Shown here one piece after another: positions 8,095 to 16,075 of a stretch of DNA of 32,540 nt. Positions within the stretch are counted from its first letter, which is position 1. Each line of letters opens with the position of its first letter. This DNA is from an uncultured Woeseia sp. (GTDB lineage Bacteria > Pseudomonadota > Gammaproteobacteria > Steroidobacterales > Woeseiaceae), in assembly GCA_937925605.1 (NCBI GenBank), contig CALALV010000112.1, positions 1-32,540 on the forward strand. Direction: 5' to 3'. Position numbers and translations under genes: made by a program. The notes under the pieces are model-generated. The model had not been told where the DNA came from. It did not search any database and worked only from the letters and a program-made list of their open reading frames with translations.

Positions 8095-8640
8095 CTAGTG
8101 CGCCATCGGCGTCCAGTCGCAGCCGTCGCAGTCCGGCGAGACGCCGTTTTCCTCGAGCACCGTGAAGATCAGGTCGCGCCAGGTCTCGTCCGGCGTCCAG
8201 ACGCTGTTCATATCGCGCTTCGCCTCCGCGACCGGCACGTCCTCGTGCAGCACGCGGTACAGGAAGCTGAAGGCCGAGGCCCGGAAGTTGACCTGGCAGT
8301 GCAACAGCGTCTTCGCCGCGGGCGCCTGCTGCATCGCGCCGGCGAACAGGTAGAAGTCGGCCGGTGTCGGCGCTTCCCAGTCGACCGGGATGTGCAGGTA
8401 CTGCATGCCGAGCCCCTTGACCAGCCGGTCCTCGTGCTCGAGCGAGTTCCGATGGTCGGTCCAGGCGATGTAGACGACGCGCTCGAAGCCCGCCGCGCGG
8501 ATCGCCTCGAACTGTTCCGCGGTCGGTTGCCCGGAGCTGGCGAAGTGCGCCGAGTACTCGCGGTAGTTGCTGATTTCGTCGAGTTCCGCCGCCGCGAGCG
8601 GCGCCGCCGCCAGCAGCAGCCAGATCGTTGCTTGTCTCAT
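8095..8640 (-). CDS. Exported protein-tyrosine-phosphatase-like protein (DUF442-like)
   Basis: 181 aa with a signal peptide (MRQATIWLLLAAAPLAAA). The fold pattern follows the cysteine-phosphatase superfamily of the DUF442/Blh kind: SGQPTAEQFEAIRAAGFERVVYIA at the start, HIPVDWEAPTPADFYLFAGAM in the middle, and the P-loop-like TLLHCQVNFRAS. In that loop Cys115 and Arg120 are separated by four residues, not the five of the classical HCX5R signature. The spacing is shared with DUF442-like proteins as I know them; whether it is catalytic is uncertain. A C-terminal CDGC could bind metal or form a disulphide. The stop is followed by a short GGTCGG/CCGACC hairpin (8079-8093). Only 19 nt separate this gene from the peptidase gene upstream, which suggests one transcript. 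Confidence 0.8.
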   Translation of the reverse strand: MRQATIWLLLAAAPLAAAELDEISNYREYSAHFASSGQPTAEQFEAIRAAGFERVVYIAWTDHRNSLEHEDRLVKGLGMQYLHIPVDWEAPTPADFYLFAGAMQQAPAAKTLLHCQVNFRASAFSFLYRVLHEDVPVAEAKRDMNSVWTPDETWRDLIFTVLEENGVSPDCDGCDWTPMAH

Positions 8641-8659
8641 GTTCGTTTACCCCGTCTCG

Positions 8660-10759
8660 TCATTCGCGAATGCCGGCGAGCCACAGGAAGAAGCTGTAGT
8701 ACAGCGCCGTATCCTCGAGGCTCTGGTAGCGACCGGTCTTGCCGCTGTGGCCGGCCTGCATGTCGGTCTTCAGCAGCAGCAGGTTGTCGTCGGTCTTGTG
8801 CTCCGCGAGCCTCGCGACCCACTTCGCGGGCTCCCAGTACTGCACCTGCGAATCGTGCAGGCCGGTGGTGACCAGCAGGTGCGGGTAGTCCTGCCGCTGC
8901 ACGTTGTCGTAGGGCGAATAGGACAGCATGTACTCGTAGTACTCGGGCTTGCGCGGGTCGCCCCACTCGTCCCACTCGCCCGAGGTCAGCGGGATGCTCT
9001 CGTCGAGCATCGTCGTCACGACGTCGACGAACGGCACCGCGGCCGAGACGCCGTGGTAGAGCCCAGGCGCCATGTTGATGACCGCGCCCATCAGCAGTCC
9101 GCCCGCGCTGCCGCCGCGCGCGTAGAGCTGGTCCGGCGTCGTGTAGCCCTCGTCGACGAGGTAGCGCGAGACGTCGATGAAGTCGTTGAACGTGTTGCGC
9201 TTCTCGAGCTGCCGTCCCGCGTAGTACCACTCGCGGCCGAGCTTGGAACTGCCGCGCACGTGCGCGATCGCGAAAATGAAGCCGCGGTCGAGCAGACTCA
9301 GCCGGTCGGAATCGAAGCCGGGATCGATCGTGACGCCGTAGGAGCCGTAGCCGTACTGCAACAGCGGCTGGCCGCCCTCGCGGCGCCGGTCCTTGCGCCA
9401 GACCATCGACACGGGGATCAGCGCGCCGTCGCGCGCCGGCACGGCGAGCGCGCGCGACTCGTAGTCGGCGCGATCGAAGCCGCCGTGAACCTCGTCTTCC
9501 TTGATCAGCCGGTGCTCGCGGATCCGCATGTCGAAGTCGTAGGTGGACTCCGGCGTCGTCAGCGACTCGTAGGTATAGCGAAACAGGTCCGTGTCGTAGG
9601 TCAGGTTGTCGTCCGAGTACGCCGTGTAGACGTCCTCCGCGAACTCGATCCGGTAGGGGGCGCCCGCCCCGCGCGGCAGAACCTCGACCTGCACGACGCC
9701 CCGCTCCATCGTCGACAGGACCAGCCAGCGCCGGAAGACGTCCAGGCCCTCGATCAGCACGTCCGGGCGATGCGGCACGATCTCGCGCCAGTTCTGCCGG
9801 GACGTGTCGTCGAGCGGCACCTCGAACACACGAAAATTCGGCGCGTCGTCGTTCGACATGACGTAGAAGCGGTCGCCGCCGTCGGTCACGAAGTACTCGT
9901 GCTCGGGCTCGCGCGGCAGGAACAGGCGCGGCGGGGTCGCGGGCGCGTCGGCCGTCCGAGACCTCACTTCTCTGGAAATGGTCGCCGCGCTACCCAGCGC
10001 CAGCATCTGCGCCCCCCGCGACTTCTCCACCCAGAGCCAGTTGGTGTCGTCGGTTTCCTCGTAGACCAGCACATCCTCGCCCTTCCCGAGCTCGTGCCGG
10101 TATACGCGGTGCAGCCGCAGCGTGTCCGGATCCTGCTTCGAGTACAGCAGCGTGCGGCTGTCATTGGCCCACTCGAAATTCGAGCTGACGTCCTCGATGC
10201 GGTCGTCCAGCAGCTCACCCGTGGCCAGGTCGAGGAAATAGATCGTGTAGAAGCGGCGCCCCTGCGTGTCCACGCCGTAGGCCGCGAGCCTGTGATCGGG
10301 GCTGACGGCGAAATTGCGCACGGCGAAGTACTCGTGGTCGCCGGCGATCGCGTTGACGTCGAGCAGCACCTGCTCGTCGGCGTCGAGCGTCTCGTGCCGG
10401 CGGCAGTACACCGGGTATTCGGCGCCCTTCTCGTAGCGGTAGTAATACCAGTAGTCGCCGTCCCGGTACGGCGCCGAGCTGTCCTCGTCCGGGATGCGTG
10501 CCTTCATCTCGGCGATCAGAGACTCCTTCAGCCCCTGCATCGGCGCCATGACGGCATCCGCGTGGGCGTTCTGGCGTTCCAGCCAGTCGACGACGCGCGG
10601 GTCGTCGCGGTCGTTCATCCAGTAGTATTCGTCGACGCGGACGTCGCCGTGCTGTTCTATCTTTTGCGGTATCTTCTCGGCCATAGGAAATTCCTGTGCG
10701 TTGCGGCCACACGCGGCGCACAGGACTGCCGTGACGATCAGCGAAATCTGCAACCGCAT
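8660..10759 (-). CDS. S9A prolyl oligopeptidase family serine peptidase (oligopeptidase B-like)
   Basis: 699 aa. ATG 10759 begins a hydrophobic export signal (MRLQISLIVTAVLCAAC) and has GGAG 6-10 nt upstream; the frame stays open upstream but there runs antisense to doxX. The N-terminal half is a beta-propeller that gates access (repeats such as DYWYYYRYEKGAEYPVY and FAVSPDHRLAAYGVD). The C-terminal half is an alpha/beta hydrolase with YGYGSYG, nucleophile Ser551 in GGSAGGLL, probable Asp636 in GLHDSQV and His671 in AGHSGKTG. These are the signatures of oligopeptidase B (protease II), which cleaves short peptides after basic residues. The leader suggests periplasmic or lipid-anchored location, unlike the cytoplasmic E. 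coli enzyme; the lipobox (CAAC) is not canonical. Total length is close to the family norm. Confidence 0.93.
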   Translation of the reverse strand: MRLQISLIVTAVLCAACGRNAQEFPMAEKIPQKIEQHGDVRVDEYYWMNDRDDPRVVDWLERQNAHADAVMAPMQGLKESLIAEMKARIPDEDSSAPYRDGDYWYYYRYEKGAEYPVYCRRHETLDADEQVLLDVNAIAGDHEYFAVRNFAVSPDHRLAAYGVDTQGRRFYTIYFLDLATGELLDDRIEDVSSNFEWANDSRTLLYSKQDPDTLRLHRVYRHELGKGEDVLVYEETDDTNWLWVEKSRGAQMLALGSAATISREVRSRTADAPATPPRLFLPREPEHEYFVTDGGDRFYVMSNDDAPNFRVFEVPLDDTSRQNWREIVPHRPDVLIEGLDVFRRWLVLSTMERGVVQVEVLPRGAGAPYRIEFAEDVYTAYSDDNLTYDTDLFRYTYESLTTPESTYDFDMRIREHRLIKEDEVHGGFDRADYESRALAVPARDGALIPVSMVWRKDRRREGGQPLLQYGYGSYGVTIDPGFDSDRLSLLDRGFIFAIAHVRGSSKLGREWYYAGRQLEKRNTFNDFIDVSRYLVDEGYTTPDQLYARGGSAGGLLMGAVINMAPGLYHGVSAAVPFVDVVTTMLDESIPLTSGEWDEWGDPRKPEYYEYMLSYSPYDNVQRQDYPHLLVTTGLHDSQVQYWEPAKWVARLAEHKTDDNLLLLKTDMQAGHSGKTGRYQSLEDTALYYSFFLWLAGIRE

Positions 10760-10786
10760 GTCCTGCTCCGGGCGTGGCTGCGCCGC

Positions 10787-10814
10787 ATTATCACCGTTGC
10801 GGGCAGAAAGTCCA
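10787..10814 (-). promoter_or_regulatory. Candidate sigma-70 promoter of the S9 peptidase gene
   Basis: Read on the minus strand, TGGACT (10814-10809, four of six matches to TTGACA) is followed after 16 nt by GATAAT (10792-10787, five of six matches to TATAAT). Transcription would begin near 10780, giving a leader of about 20 nt that contains the GGAG ribosome-binding site of the gene starting at 10759. It lies in the 144-nt divergent spacer shared with doxX. Pattern match only. Confidence 0.45.
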
Positions 10815-10903
10815 TGAGCGACCCGGACGGGGTCGGGTTGTGGCCGAAAAATGTGGAATAATGGCCGCAAACGTCCAACAACAATCAACATCAGGGGGCT
10901 GCA

Positions 10904-11275
10904 ATGAGCTTTCTCTCCGGGCTGGCACCGCACGTACACTGGGGACTTCGCCTGTCGCTGGCGGCGACGTTCCTGTATCACGGGCTCGGCAAGTTCCCTG
11001 TCGGCGAGTTCGCCCAGAACTTCGGCATGCCGCTCGCCGTCGCCTGGGCGGTCACTGTCGTCGAGATCGTTGCCGGCGTCTTCCTGATCGTCGGCGCCTT
11101 CGGCCAGGCGATCCTGACGCGCATCGCCGGCCTGATCGTCATCGTCATCATGATCGGCGCGATTGCGCTCGTGCACTGGAAGAACGGCTTTTCCGTCATG
11201 AACGGCGGCTTCGAGTTCCAGCTGCTGATGCTGGTCACCGGCCTCTACTTTGCGGCACGCGGCAACGACGTATAG
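10904..11275 (+). CDS. DoxX family membrane protein
   Basis: 123 aa with four predicted membrane helices. The family signature is visible: GLRLSLAATFLYHGLGKF in helix 1, then FGMPLAVAWAVTVVEIVAGVFLIVG, ILTRIAGLIVIVIMIGAIALVHW and the terminal NGGFEFQLLMLVTGLYFAA. A strong Shine-Dalgarno (AGGGGG, 10893-10898) precedes ATG 10904. DoxX proteins are small inner-membrane proteins whose biochemical role is poorly defined; some are linked to thiosulfate:quinone oxidoreductase or redox stress. The APC permease starts 15 nt downstream, so the two are probably co-transcribed; no functional link is known to me. Confidence 0.92.
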   Translation: MSFLSGLAPHVHWGLRLSLAATFLYHGLGKFPVGEFAQNFGMPLAVAWAVTVVEIVAGVFLIVGAFGQAILTRIAGLIVIVIMIGAIALVHWKNGFSVMNGGFEFQLLMLVTGLYFAARGNDV

Positions 11276-11290
11276 CGCGGGACAGCGGAC

Positions 11291-12619
11291 ATGACGGAGA
11301 CCGGCCCGCGCCGCGAACGCGAACTGCTGCGCGGCATCGGCTTCCTCGGCATCGCGATCCTCGCGCTGAACGGCGTCATCGGCGCGGGGATCTTCGCGCT
11401 GCCCGCCGCCATTGCCGAGCGTGCCGGGGCCTTCAGCCCGTGGCTGTTCCTCGTGATCGGCGCGCTCGTGATCACCGTCGTGCTGACCTTCGCCGAGCTG
11501 TCCAGCTATTTCCGCGACACCGGCGGGCCGGTCCTGTACACGACGCAGGCCTTCGGCCCGCTGGTCGGCTTCAGCACCGGCTGGATCCTGTTCCTGTCAC
11601 GCGTGACCGCGTTCGCGGCCAACACGGCCGCGATGGCGACCTACCTCGGCGCCGTGGTGCCCTGGTTCGCGACGACACCGGGCCGCGCCGTGCTGGTCTG
11701 CGGCGTCGGCGCCGGCCTGACCTGGGCCAACTACGTCGGCGTGCGCGGCGGCGTGCGCACGCTGGCGGTGCTGACCTTCATGAAGCTCGCGCCGATCGTG
11801 CTGCTGATCCTGCTCGGCCTTCAGTACGTCAGCGCCGACACGCTGCTGCCGGGGTCGTTCCCTGCCATCGACGACCTCGGCGGGACCACGCTGCTGCTGA
11901 TCTACGCCTACGTCGGCTTCGAGTCGACGACGATCGTCTCCGGCGAAGCGAAAAACCCGCAGCAGGCGCTGCCACGGGCGCTGGTCTCGACCGTGATACT
12001 GATCGCGGTCCTCTACTTCCTGATCGTGCTGGTCTACATCTCGGTGCTGCCGGAGGCCGACGGCAGCCAGACGCTGATCGACGTCGGCCGCGTGCTGGCC
12101 GGGACCGCGGGCGCACTGGTCATCACGCTGGCCGCGGTGTTCTCGATCGGGGGCAATCTCGCGAGCATCATGCTCGCGGTGCCACGGCTGACCTTCGCGC
12201 TGTCCGAGCAGCGCATGCTGCCGCGCTGGTTCGGCGAGGTGCACGAGCGCTACGCGACGCCGGCCAATTCCATCCTGTTTCTCGGCGTGCTCGGCACCGT
12301 GTTCGCACTGTCCGGCTCGTTCATCTGGCTCGCCGCCGCGAGCTCGCTGACCCGCCTCATTGCCTACGTGCTGTGCATCCTGTCGCTACCGGCCGTGCGC
12401 CGCCATGCCGACCCTGCGACGCGTGCCGCTGCATTCCGGCTGCGCGGCGGTTATGCCATTCCGTTCGTGGCGCTGCTGCTGTGCCTGTGGATCATGTTCC
12501 AGTCGGAGCTGGACGCGTGGCTCGTGACCGGCGGCCTGCTCGCGTTCGGCCTCGTGCTGTACCGGCTGGCGCGTGAGCGTCGCGAGCGGCAGGCGCGCCG
12601 CGAGGCCGGCATCGGCTGA
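11291..12619 (+). CDS. APC superfamily amino acid permease
   Basis: 442 aa with about twelve membrane helices. The first helix carries the family-defining GVIGAGIFALPAAIAER. The consensus amphipathic region GEAKNPQQALPRAL follows helix 6, and the LTFALSEQRMLPRWFGEVHERYATP loop after helix 8 is typical of amino acid/polyamine/organocation permeases. The positively charged C-terminus (RLARERRERQARREAG) is cytoplasmic. The protein would bring amino acids or amines into the cell by proton symport or exchange; specificity cannot be read from the sequence. The gene lies 15 nt after doxX. A weak ribosome-binding site (ACAGCGG) precedes the ATG. In this neighbourhood of peptidases and amidases, uptake of released amino acids is a reasonable but unproven role. 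Confidence 0.92.
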   Translation: MTETGPRRERELLRGIGFLGIAILALNGVIGAGIFALPAAIAERAGAFSPWLFLVIGALVITVVLTFAELSSYFRDTGGPVLYTTQAFGPLVGFSTGWILFLSRVTAFAANTAAMATYLGAVVPWFATTPGRAVLVCGVGAGLTWANYVGVRGGVRTLAVLTFMKLAPIVLLILLGLQYVSADTLLPGSFPAIDDLGGTTLLLIYAYVGFESTTIVSGEAKNPQQALPRALVSTVILIAVLYFLIVLVYISVLPEADGSQTLIDVGRVLAGTAGALVITLAAVFSIGGNLASIMLAVPRLTFALSEQRMLPRWFGEVHERYATPANSILFLGVLGTVFALSGSFIWLAAASSLTRLIAYVLCILSLPAVRRHADPATRAAAFRLRGGYAIPFVALLLCLWIMFQSELDAWLVTGGLLAFGLVLYRLARERRERQARREAGIG

Positions 12620-12670
12620 GCGCTTGGCCCGTAGCCGGGCGAGGCGTAAAGTCACGGCTGACAACAACAA

Positions 12671-12687
12671 GCGGCGCCCGACGCCGC
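12671..12687 (+). promoter_or_regulatory. Perfect 6-bp hairpin just upstream of a ribosome-binding site
   Basis: GCGGCG (12671-12676) and CGCCGC (12682-12687) pair perfectly around the loop CCCGA. The structure ends three bases before the GGGGGGA ribosome-binding region of the flavoprotein gene starting at 12702. A second small stem, GCCCG/CGGGC (12627-12640), lies just after the permease stop. Either could modulate translation or read-through; in such GC-rich DNA they may also be chance. Confidence 0.3.
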
Positions 12688-12701
12688 AGCGGGGGGATTG
12701 C

Positions 12702-14204
12702 ATGAACCTCGATCGCCGGCGTTTTTTCACCCACTCGGCCGCACTGGCCGCCGCCCTCGCCGCCCCGCGGCTGTCGTTCGCGGCGCTGCAGACGCTGACC
12801 GGGGTCGATGATGACGTCCGGGCGGTTACCGGCGACCGCCGGGACATCGTGCTGGACCGGGCCAGCGTCAGCGAGCTTGCCGACGCGCTGCGCGGCTACC
12901 TGATCCTGCCCGGCAGCGCCGGCTACGACGAGGCGCGGCAGGTGCTGAATGCATCGATCGACAAGTACCCTGCCCTGATCGTGCAGCCCACGGGCGTCGC
13001 CGACGTTCGTACGGCGGTCGATTTCGCCCGCGAGCACTCGCTGCTGACTGCGGTAAAGTGCGGCGGCCACAGCTGGTCCGGCAAGTCGTCGTGCAACGGC
13101 GGGCTGCAGATCGACCTGTCGCGCCTGCGCCACGTGCGCGTCGACCCGCAGGCGCGCAGGGCCTGGGCCGCCGGCGGCAGCCTGCTCGGCGAACTGGATC
13201 ACGAGGCGATGGCGCACGGGCTGGTCACGACTGCCGGTACCGTCTCGCACACCGGCATCGGCGGCCTGACGCTGGGCGGTGGTTTCGGCAGGATAGCACG
13301 GCGCTTCGGCCTCGCGCTCGACAACGTGCGCGACGACGACATCGTGACGGCGGACGGCCAGCTGCGGCACGCGTCCGCCGACGAGAATCCCGACCTGTAC
13401 TGGGGCGTGCGCGGCGGCGGCGGCAATTTCGGCATCGTCACGAGCTTCGAGTTCGAGCTGCACCCGATGCAGCGCACCGTCACCGGGGGCGAGTACATCT
13501 ACCCGCTGGCGCGCGCGCGCGAGGTGCTGGACTTCTACCTCGAGTTCGGCGCGTCGTCGCCGGACAATCTGTATACCGACCTGATCATGATGAAGCCGCC
13601 CGGCGACGCGCCCGGCATCGTCATGCTGCACGTCTGCCATTCCGGCAGCGCCGCGGAGGCGGAAAAGGATCTTGCGCCGGTCGAGCGACTGGGAGCCCCG
13701 CTGCAGAGCACGATCCGCGCCGTCGATTACGTCGCGCTGCAGCGCGCGTTCGACTACAGCGACCCGCGCGGCTCCGGCACCTACCTGAAATCAGGCTTCG
13801 TGCAGGACCCGGACCGCGCAGTTGTCGACGCGATCGTCGACGGCTTCGAGCCTGACCCTGCGCGCATGACCATGCTGTTCTTCCAGGTCGCCGGCGGCGC
13901 CATCGCCCGCGTCCCGGCCGACGCGACGGCCTTCCCGCACCGCTACGCCACGCACACGATGTTCACGACCTCCGACTGGCCGGCCGGCGCCGACGGCAGC
14001 AAGCACATGGCCTACACGCGCGCCTACTGGAAGACGCTGGAGCCGTACACGCAGGGCTATTACACCAACGAGACCGCGGACGAGGGCCAGCAGGCGATCA
14101 ACCGGAACTACCAGGGCAATTTCGCGCGGCTGCAGCAGGTCAAGGACCGCTACGACCCGACCAACCTCTTCCGGCTGAATGCGAACGTGCCGCCGAGCGC
14201 CTGA
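12702..14204 (+). CDS. Tat-exported FAD-linked oxidoreductase, berberine-bridge-enzyme type
   Basis: 500 aa. ATG 12702 follows GGGGGGATTGC and begins a twin-arginine signal (NLDRRRFFTHSAALAAALAAP), so the protein is folded with its cofactor and exported by Tat. The FAD-binding PCMH domain shows AVKCGGHSWSG, with His123 the expected 8-alpha-linked FAD attachment residue, and GTVSHTGIGGLTLGGGFGR. In bicovalent members the latter stretch carries a Cys; here no Cys is present, so a single covalent link is expected. The C-terminal BBE motif (NYQGNFARLQQVKDRYDPTNLF) completes the fold. Members oxidise sugars, alkaloids or phenolic alcohols with O2; substrate unknown. The spacer from the permease stop is 82 nt, so the gene may share its transcript or have its own promoter. 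Confidence 0.93.
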   Translation: MNLDRRRFFTHSAALAAALAAPRLSFAALQTLTGVDDDVRAVTGDRRDIVLDRASVSELADALRGYLILPGSAGYDEARQVLNASIDKYPALIVQPTGVADVRTAVDFAREHSLLTAVKCGGHSWSGKSSCNGGLQIDLSRLRHVRVDPQARRAWAAGGSLLGELDHEAMAHGLVTTAGTVSHTGIGGLTLGGGFGRIARRFGLALDNVRDDDIVTADGQLRHASADENPDLYWGVRGGGGNFGIVTSFEFELHPMQRTVTGGEYIYPLARAREVLDFYLEFGASSPDNLYTDLIMMKPPGDAPGIVMLHVCHSGSAAEAEKDLAPVERLGAPLQSTIRAVDYVALQRAFDYSDPRGSGTYLKSGFVQDPDRAVVDAIVDGFEPDPARMTMLFFQVAGGAIARVPADATAFPHRYATHTMFTTSDWPAGADGSKHMAYTRAYWKTLEPYTQGYYTNETADEGQQAINRNYQGNFARLQQVKDRYDPTNLFRLNANVPPSA

Positions 14205-14232
14205 CGCCCTGCGGCCCTGGCGGGCCGGTTGA

Positions 14233-14252
14233 ACAAGCCATCCATGGCTTGT
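14233..14252. terminator. 9-bp perfect palindrome between convergent genes
   Basis: ACAAGCCAT (14233-14241) and ATGGCTTGT (14244-14252) are perfect reverse complements separated by CC. The palindrome lies 28 nt past the flavoprotein stop and 11 nt past the M28 peptidase stop, where a bidirectional transcription end is expected. No T-run follows on either strand, so it may be Rho-assisted or a REP-like palindrome rather than a classical intrinsic terminator. Confidence 0.55.
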
Positions 14253-14263
14253 GCAAAAGTCGG

Positions 14264-15952
14264 CTAGTCGCTGACGGCTTCCAGCGCCTCGAGGCGCGCT
14301 GCCTCGAACTCGTCGCCCGGGTTCCACTGCGGCATCTCGTCCGAGATCGCGATGGACAGACCGGTCCAGTAGCCGAGCCTTGCGTCCTCGATCATGCCGT
14401 CGAAATTCCAGCTGTCGTCGTACTCGTCGCTCGGCTGGTGATAGTGCACGTCGGTGTAGTGATTGACCTGCTCGCGACCCCAGTCGGCCGGCCGGTCCAC
14501 GAACTCGGTCCCGGTATCGAGGTACAGGGCCGGCACGCCGATCTTCGCGAAGCTGAACTGATCGGAACGGTAGAAGTAGCCGCGATCGGCGAACTGGTCG
14601 GGCTTGACCGAGCGCCCCTGCGAGGCGGCGATCGAGGTGACGATCTCGTCGATCGTGGACTTGCCGAGGCCGATGAACGTGACGTCGTGCGTGTGGCCCC
14701 AGATGTTGCCGCCGTCGTAGTTGATATTTGCCGCGATCTTGCCCGGCGGGAAGGTCGGGTTGTTGGCGTAGTACATCGAGCCGAGCAGGCCCTGCTCCTC
14801 GGCGCCGACGAAGGCGACCAGGATCGAACGGCGCGGCGGCTCGGGCAGCGCCTTGAGCGCGCGGACGATGGCCAGCACCTGCGCCACTCCGGACGCGTTG
14901 TCCATCGCGCCGTTGTAGATCGCGTCGCCGGCCTCGTTCGGCGTGCCGATGCCGAGGTGGTCGTGATGCGCCGTGTAGACGACCGCCTCGTCCGCGAGCC
15001 CGGGATCGCTGCCGCGCATCAGCCCCAGCACGTTCGCGGTCTCGACCCGGTTCATCGACACGTCCATTGCGACCGACGTGGTCACGCCCAGCGGCACCGG
15101 CTCGAAGTCCCGGTTGTCGGCGGCTTCGCGCAGCGCGTCGAGATCCTGCCCGCCGAGTTCGACGAGGCGGCGGGCCGCGTCCTCGGTGACCCAGCCCTCG
15201 ACCTGGAGGCGCGGCTCGTCGCCGGCCGGCAGCTCGAACTGCTCGCCGGTCCAAGAGGTCTGCACGACCTGGAACGGGTAGCCGGCCGACGGAGTCGTGT
15301 GGATGATGATGGCGCCGGCCGCGCCCTGCCGCGCCGCGCTCTCGTACTTGTAACCCCAGCGGCCGTAATAGAGGCGGGTCTCGCCGGCGAACAGCTCCGG
15401 GTCCCAGGCGGGGTCGTTGTTCAGCATCAGCAGGACCTTGCCCTCGAGATCCATGCCCTTGTAGTCGTTCCAGTCGTACTCCGGCGCTTCGATGCCGTAG
15501 CCGACGAACACGATCTCGGCGTCCTCCACGGCGGCGCGTTCCTGCTGCACCCCGCTCGAGACGATGAACTCGTCCCACTGCCTGAGCGTCAGCGTGTCGT
15601 CGGCCGCGCTGAAGGTCCAGGACGGGGGCTGGTCGGTCGTGACGCCGACCAGTTCGAAGCGCTGCTGCCAGCCGCCGTCGGCCGCGCCGGGTTCGAGTCC
15701 CAGCGTCTCCATCTGGCGGACCAGGTACTCGCGCGCGAGACGGTCGCCGGCGCTGCCAGGGCCGCGGCCCTCGTAGCGGTCGTCTGACAGCTCGACGATG
15801 TGCTGGCGCATGTAGTCGGCGGTGATCATGTCCGCCGCGCGGACGGCCGGGTTGTCGGCGTTGTCGGCGGGGGCATCGGTCTCGCGCCCGCCGCCGCAGG
15901 CGGCGAGCAGGCAGAAGCCCAGGCAGGCTGAAAGTGCAATCGGTCGGTTCAC
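14264..15952 (-). CDS. M28 family zinc metallopeptidase, lipoprotein
   Basis: 562 aa starting at GTG 15952 with GAGGA eight to twelve nt upstream. The N-terminus is a lipoprotein signal (ALSACLGFCLLAAC, lipid-anchored Cys19) followed by a GGG/acidic linker, so it is anchored in the envelope facing the periplasm. A PA-type insert (~130-280, GAAGAIIIHTTPSAGYP) precedes the rest of the catalytic domain. The co-catalytic di-zinc set is complete: HHDHLG (His330), MDNASG (Asp351, bridging), GAEEQG (Glu385 general base, Glu386 ligand), NYDGGN (Asp413) and HYHQPSDEYD (His505). Members are aminopeptidases or carboxypeptidases that trim peptides. The AT-rich stretch just upstream probably holds its promoter. 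Confidence 0.93.
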   Translation of the reverse strand: MNRPIALSACLGFCLLAACGGGRETDAPADNADNPAVRAADMITADYMRQHIVELSDDRYEGRGPGSAGDRLAREYLVRQMETLGLEPGAADGGWQQRFELVGVTTDQPPSWTFSAADDTLTLRQWDEFIVSSGVQQERAAVEDAEIVFVGYGIEAPEYDWNDYKGMDLEGKVLLMLNNDPAWDPELFAGETRLYYGRWGYKYESAARQGAAGAIIIHTTPSAGYPFQVVQTSWTGEQFELPAGDEPRLQVEGWVTEDAARRLVELGGQDLDALREAADNRDFEPVPLGVTTSVAMDVSMNRVETANVLGLMRGSDPGLADEAVVYTAHHDHLGIGTPNEAGDAIYNGAMDNASGVAQVLAIVRALKALPEPPRRSILVAFVGAEEQGLLGSMYYANNPTFPPGKIAANINYDGGNIWGHTHDVTFIGLGKSTIDEIVTSIAASQGRSVKPDQFADRGYFYRSDQFSFAKIGVPALYLDTGTEFVDRPADWGREQVNHYTDVHYHQPSDEYDDSWNFDGMIEDARLGYWTGLSIAISDEMPQWNPGDEFEAARLEALEAVSD

Positions 15953-16009
15953 AACGGTCCTCGCGGATTTCGGCAGCCGGGAACCATAACACAGTGCCGG
16001 CGCCCGGGC

Positions 16010-16075
16010 CGACCAATAATTCAGATCATATAGTTCTTTCTAATTGTTGTTTTTACTGAATATATCTGAGAAGAA
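16010..16075 (-). promoter_or_regulatory. AT-rich island, probable promoter region of the M28 peptidase gene
   Basis: About 60 bases here are strongly AT-rich in DNA that is otherwise about two-thirds GC. They span the last codons of the hydrolase gene and the start of the spacer. On the minus strand TATGAT (16030-16025) matches five of six bases of a -10 box, with no convincing -35. Near-inverted repeats TCAGATCATATA (16021-16032) and TGAATATATCTGA (16057-16069) flank the region and could be an operator or hairpin. Confidence 0.35.

Noticed and set aside
8567..10861. Plus-strand open frame of 764 codons
   Set aside because: Antisense to the S9 peptidase, whose catalytic motifs are intact; the antisense product is Val/Arg/Asp-rich with no recognisable domain.
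10838..10862. Possible doxX promoter (TTGTGG with AATAAT)
   Set aside because: The spacer is only 13 nt, too short for a sigma-70 promoter.
10760..11176. N-terminal extension of the S9 peptidase frame
   Set aside because: It would be antisense to doxX. The ATG at 10759 has a ribosome-binding site and an export signal, and a promoter lies just upstream.
13791..16016. Minus-strand open frame of 741 codons overlapping the flavoprotein and M28 genes
   Set aside because: Arginine-rich frame-shifted reading of the M28 peptidase and antisense of the flavoprotein; no motif.
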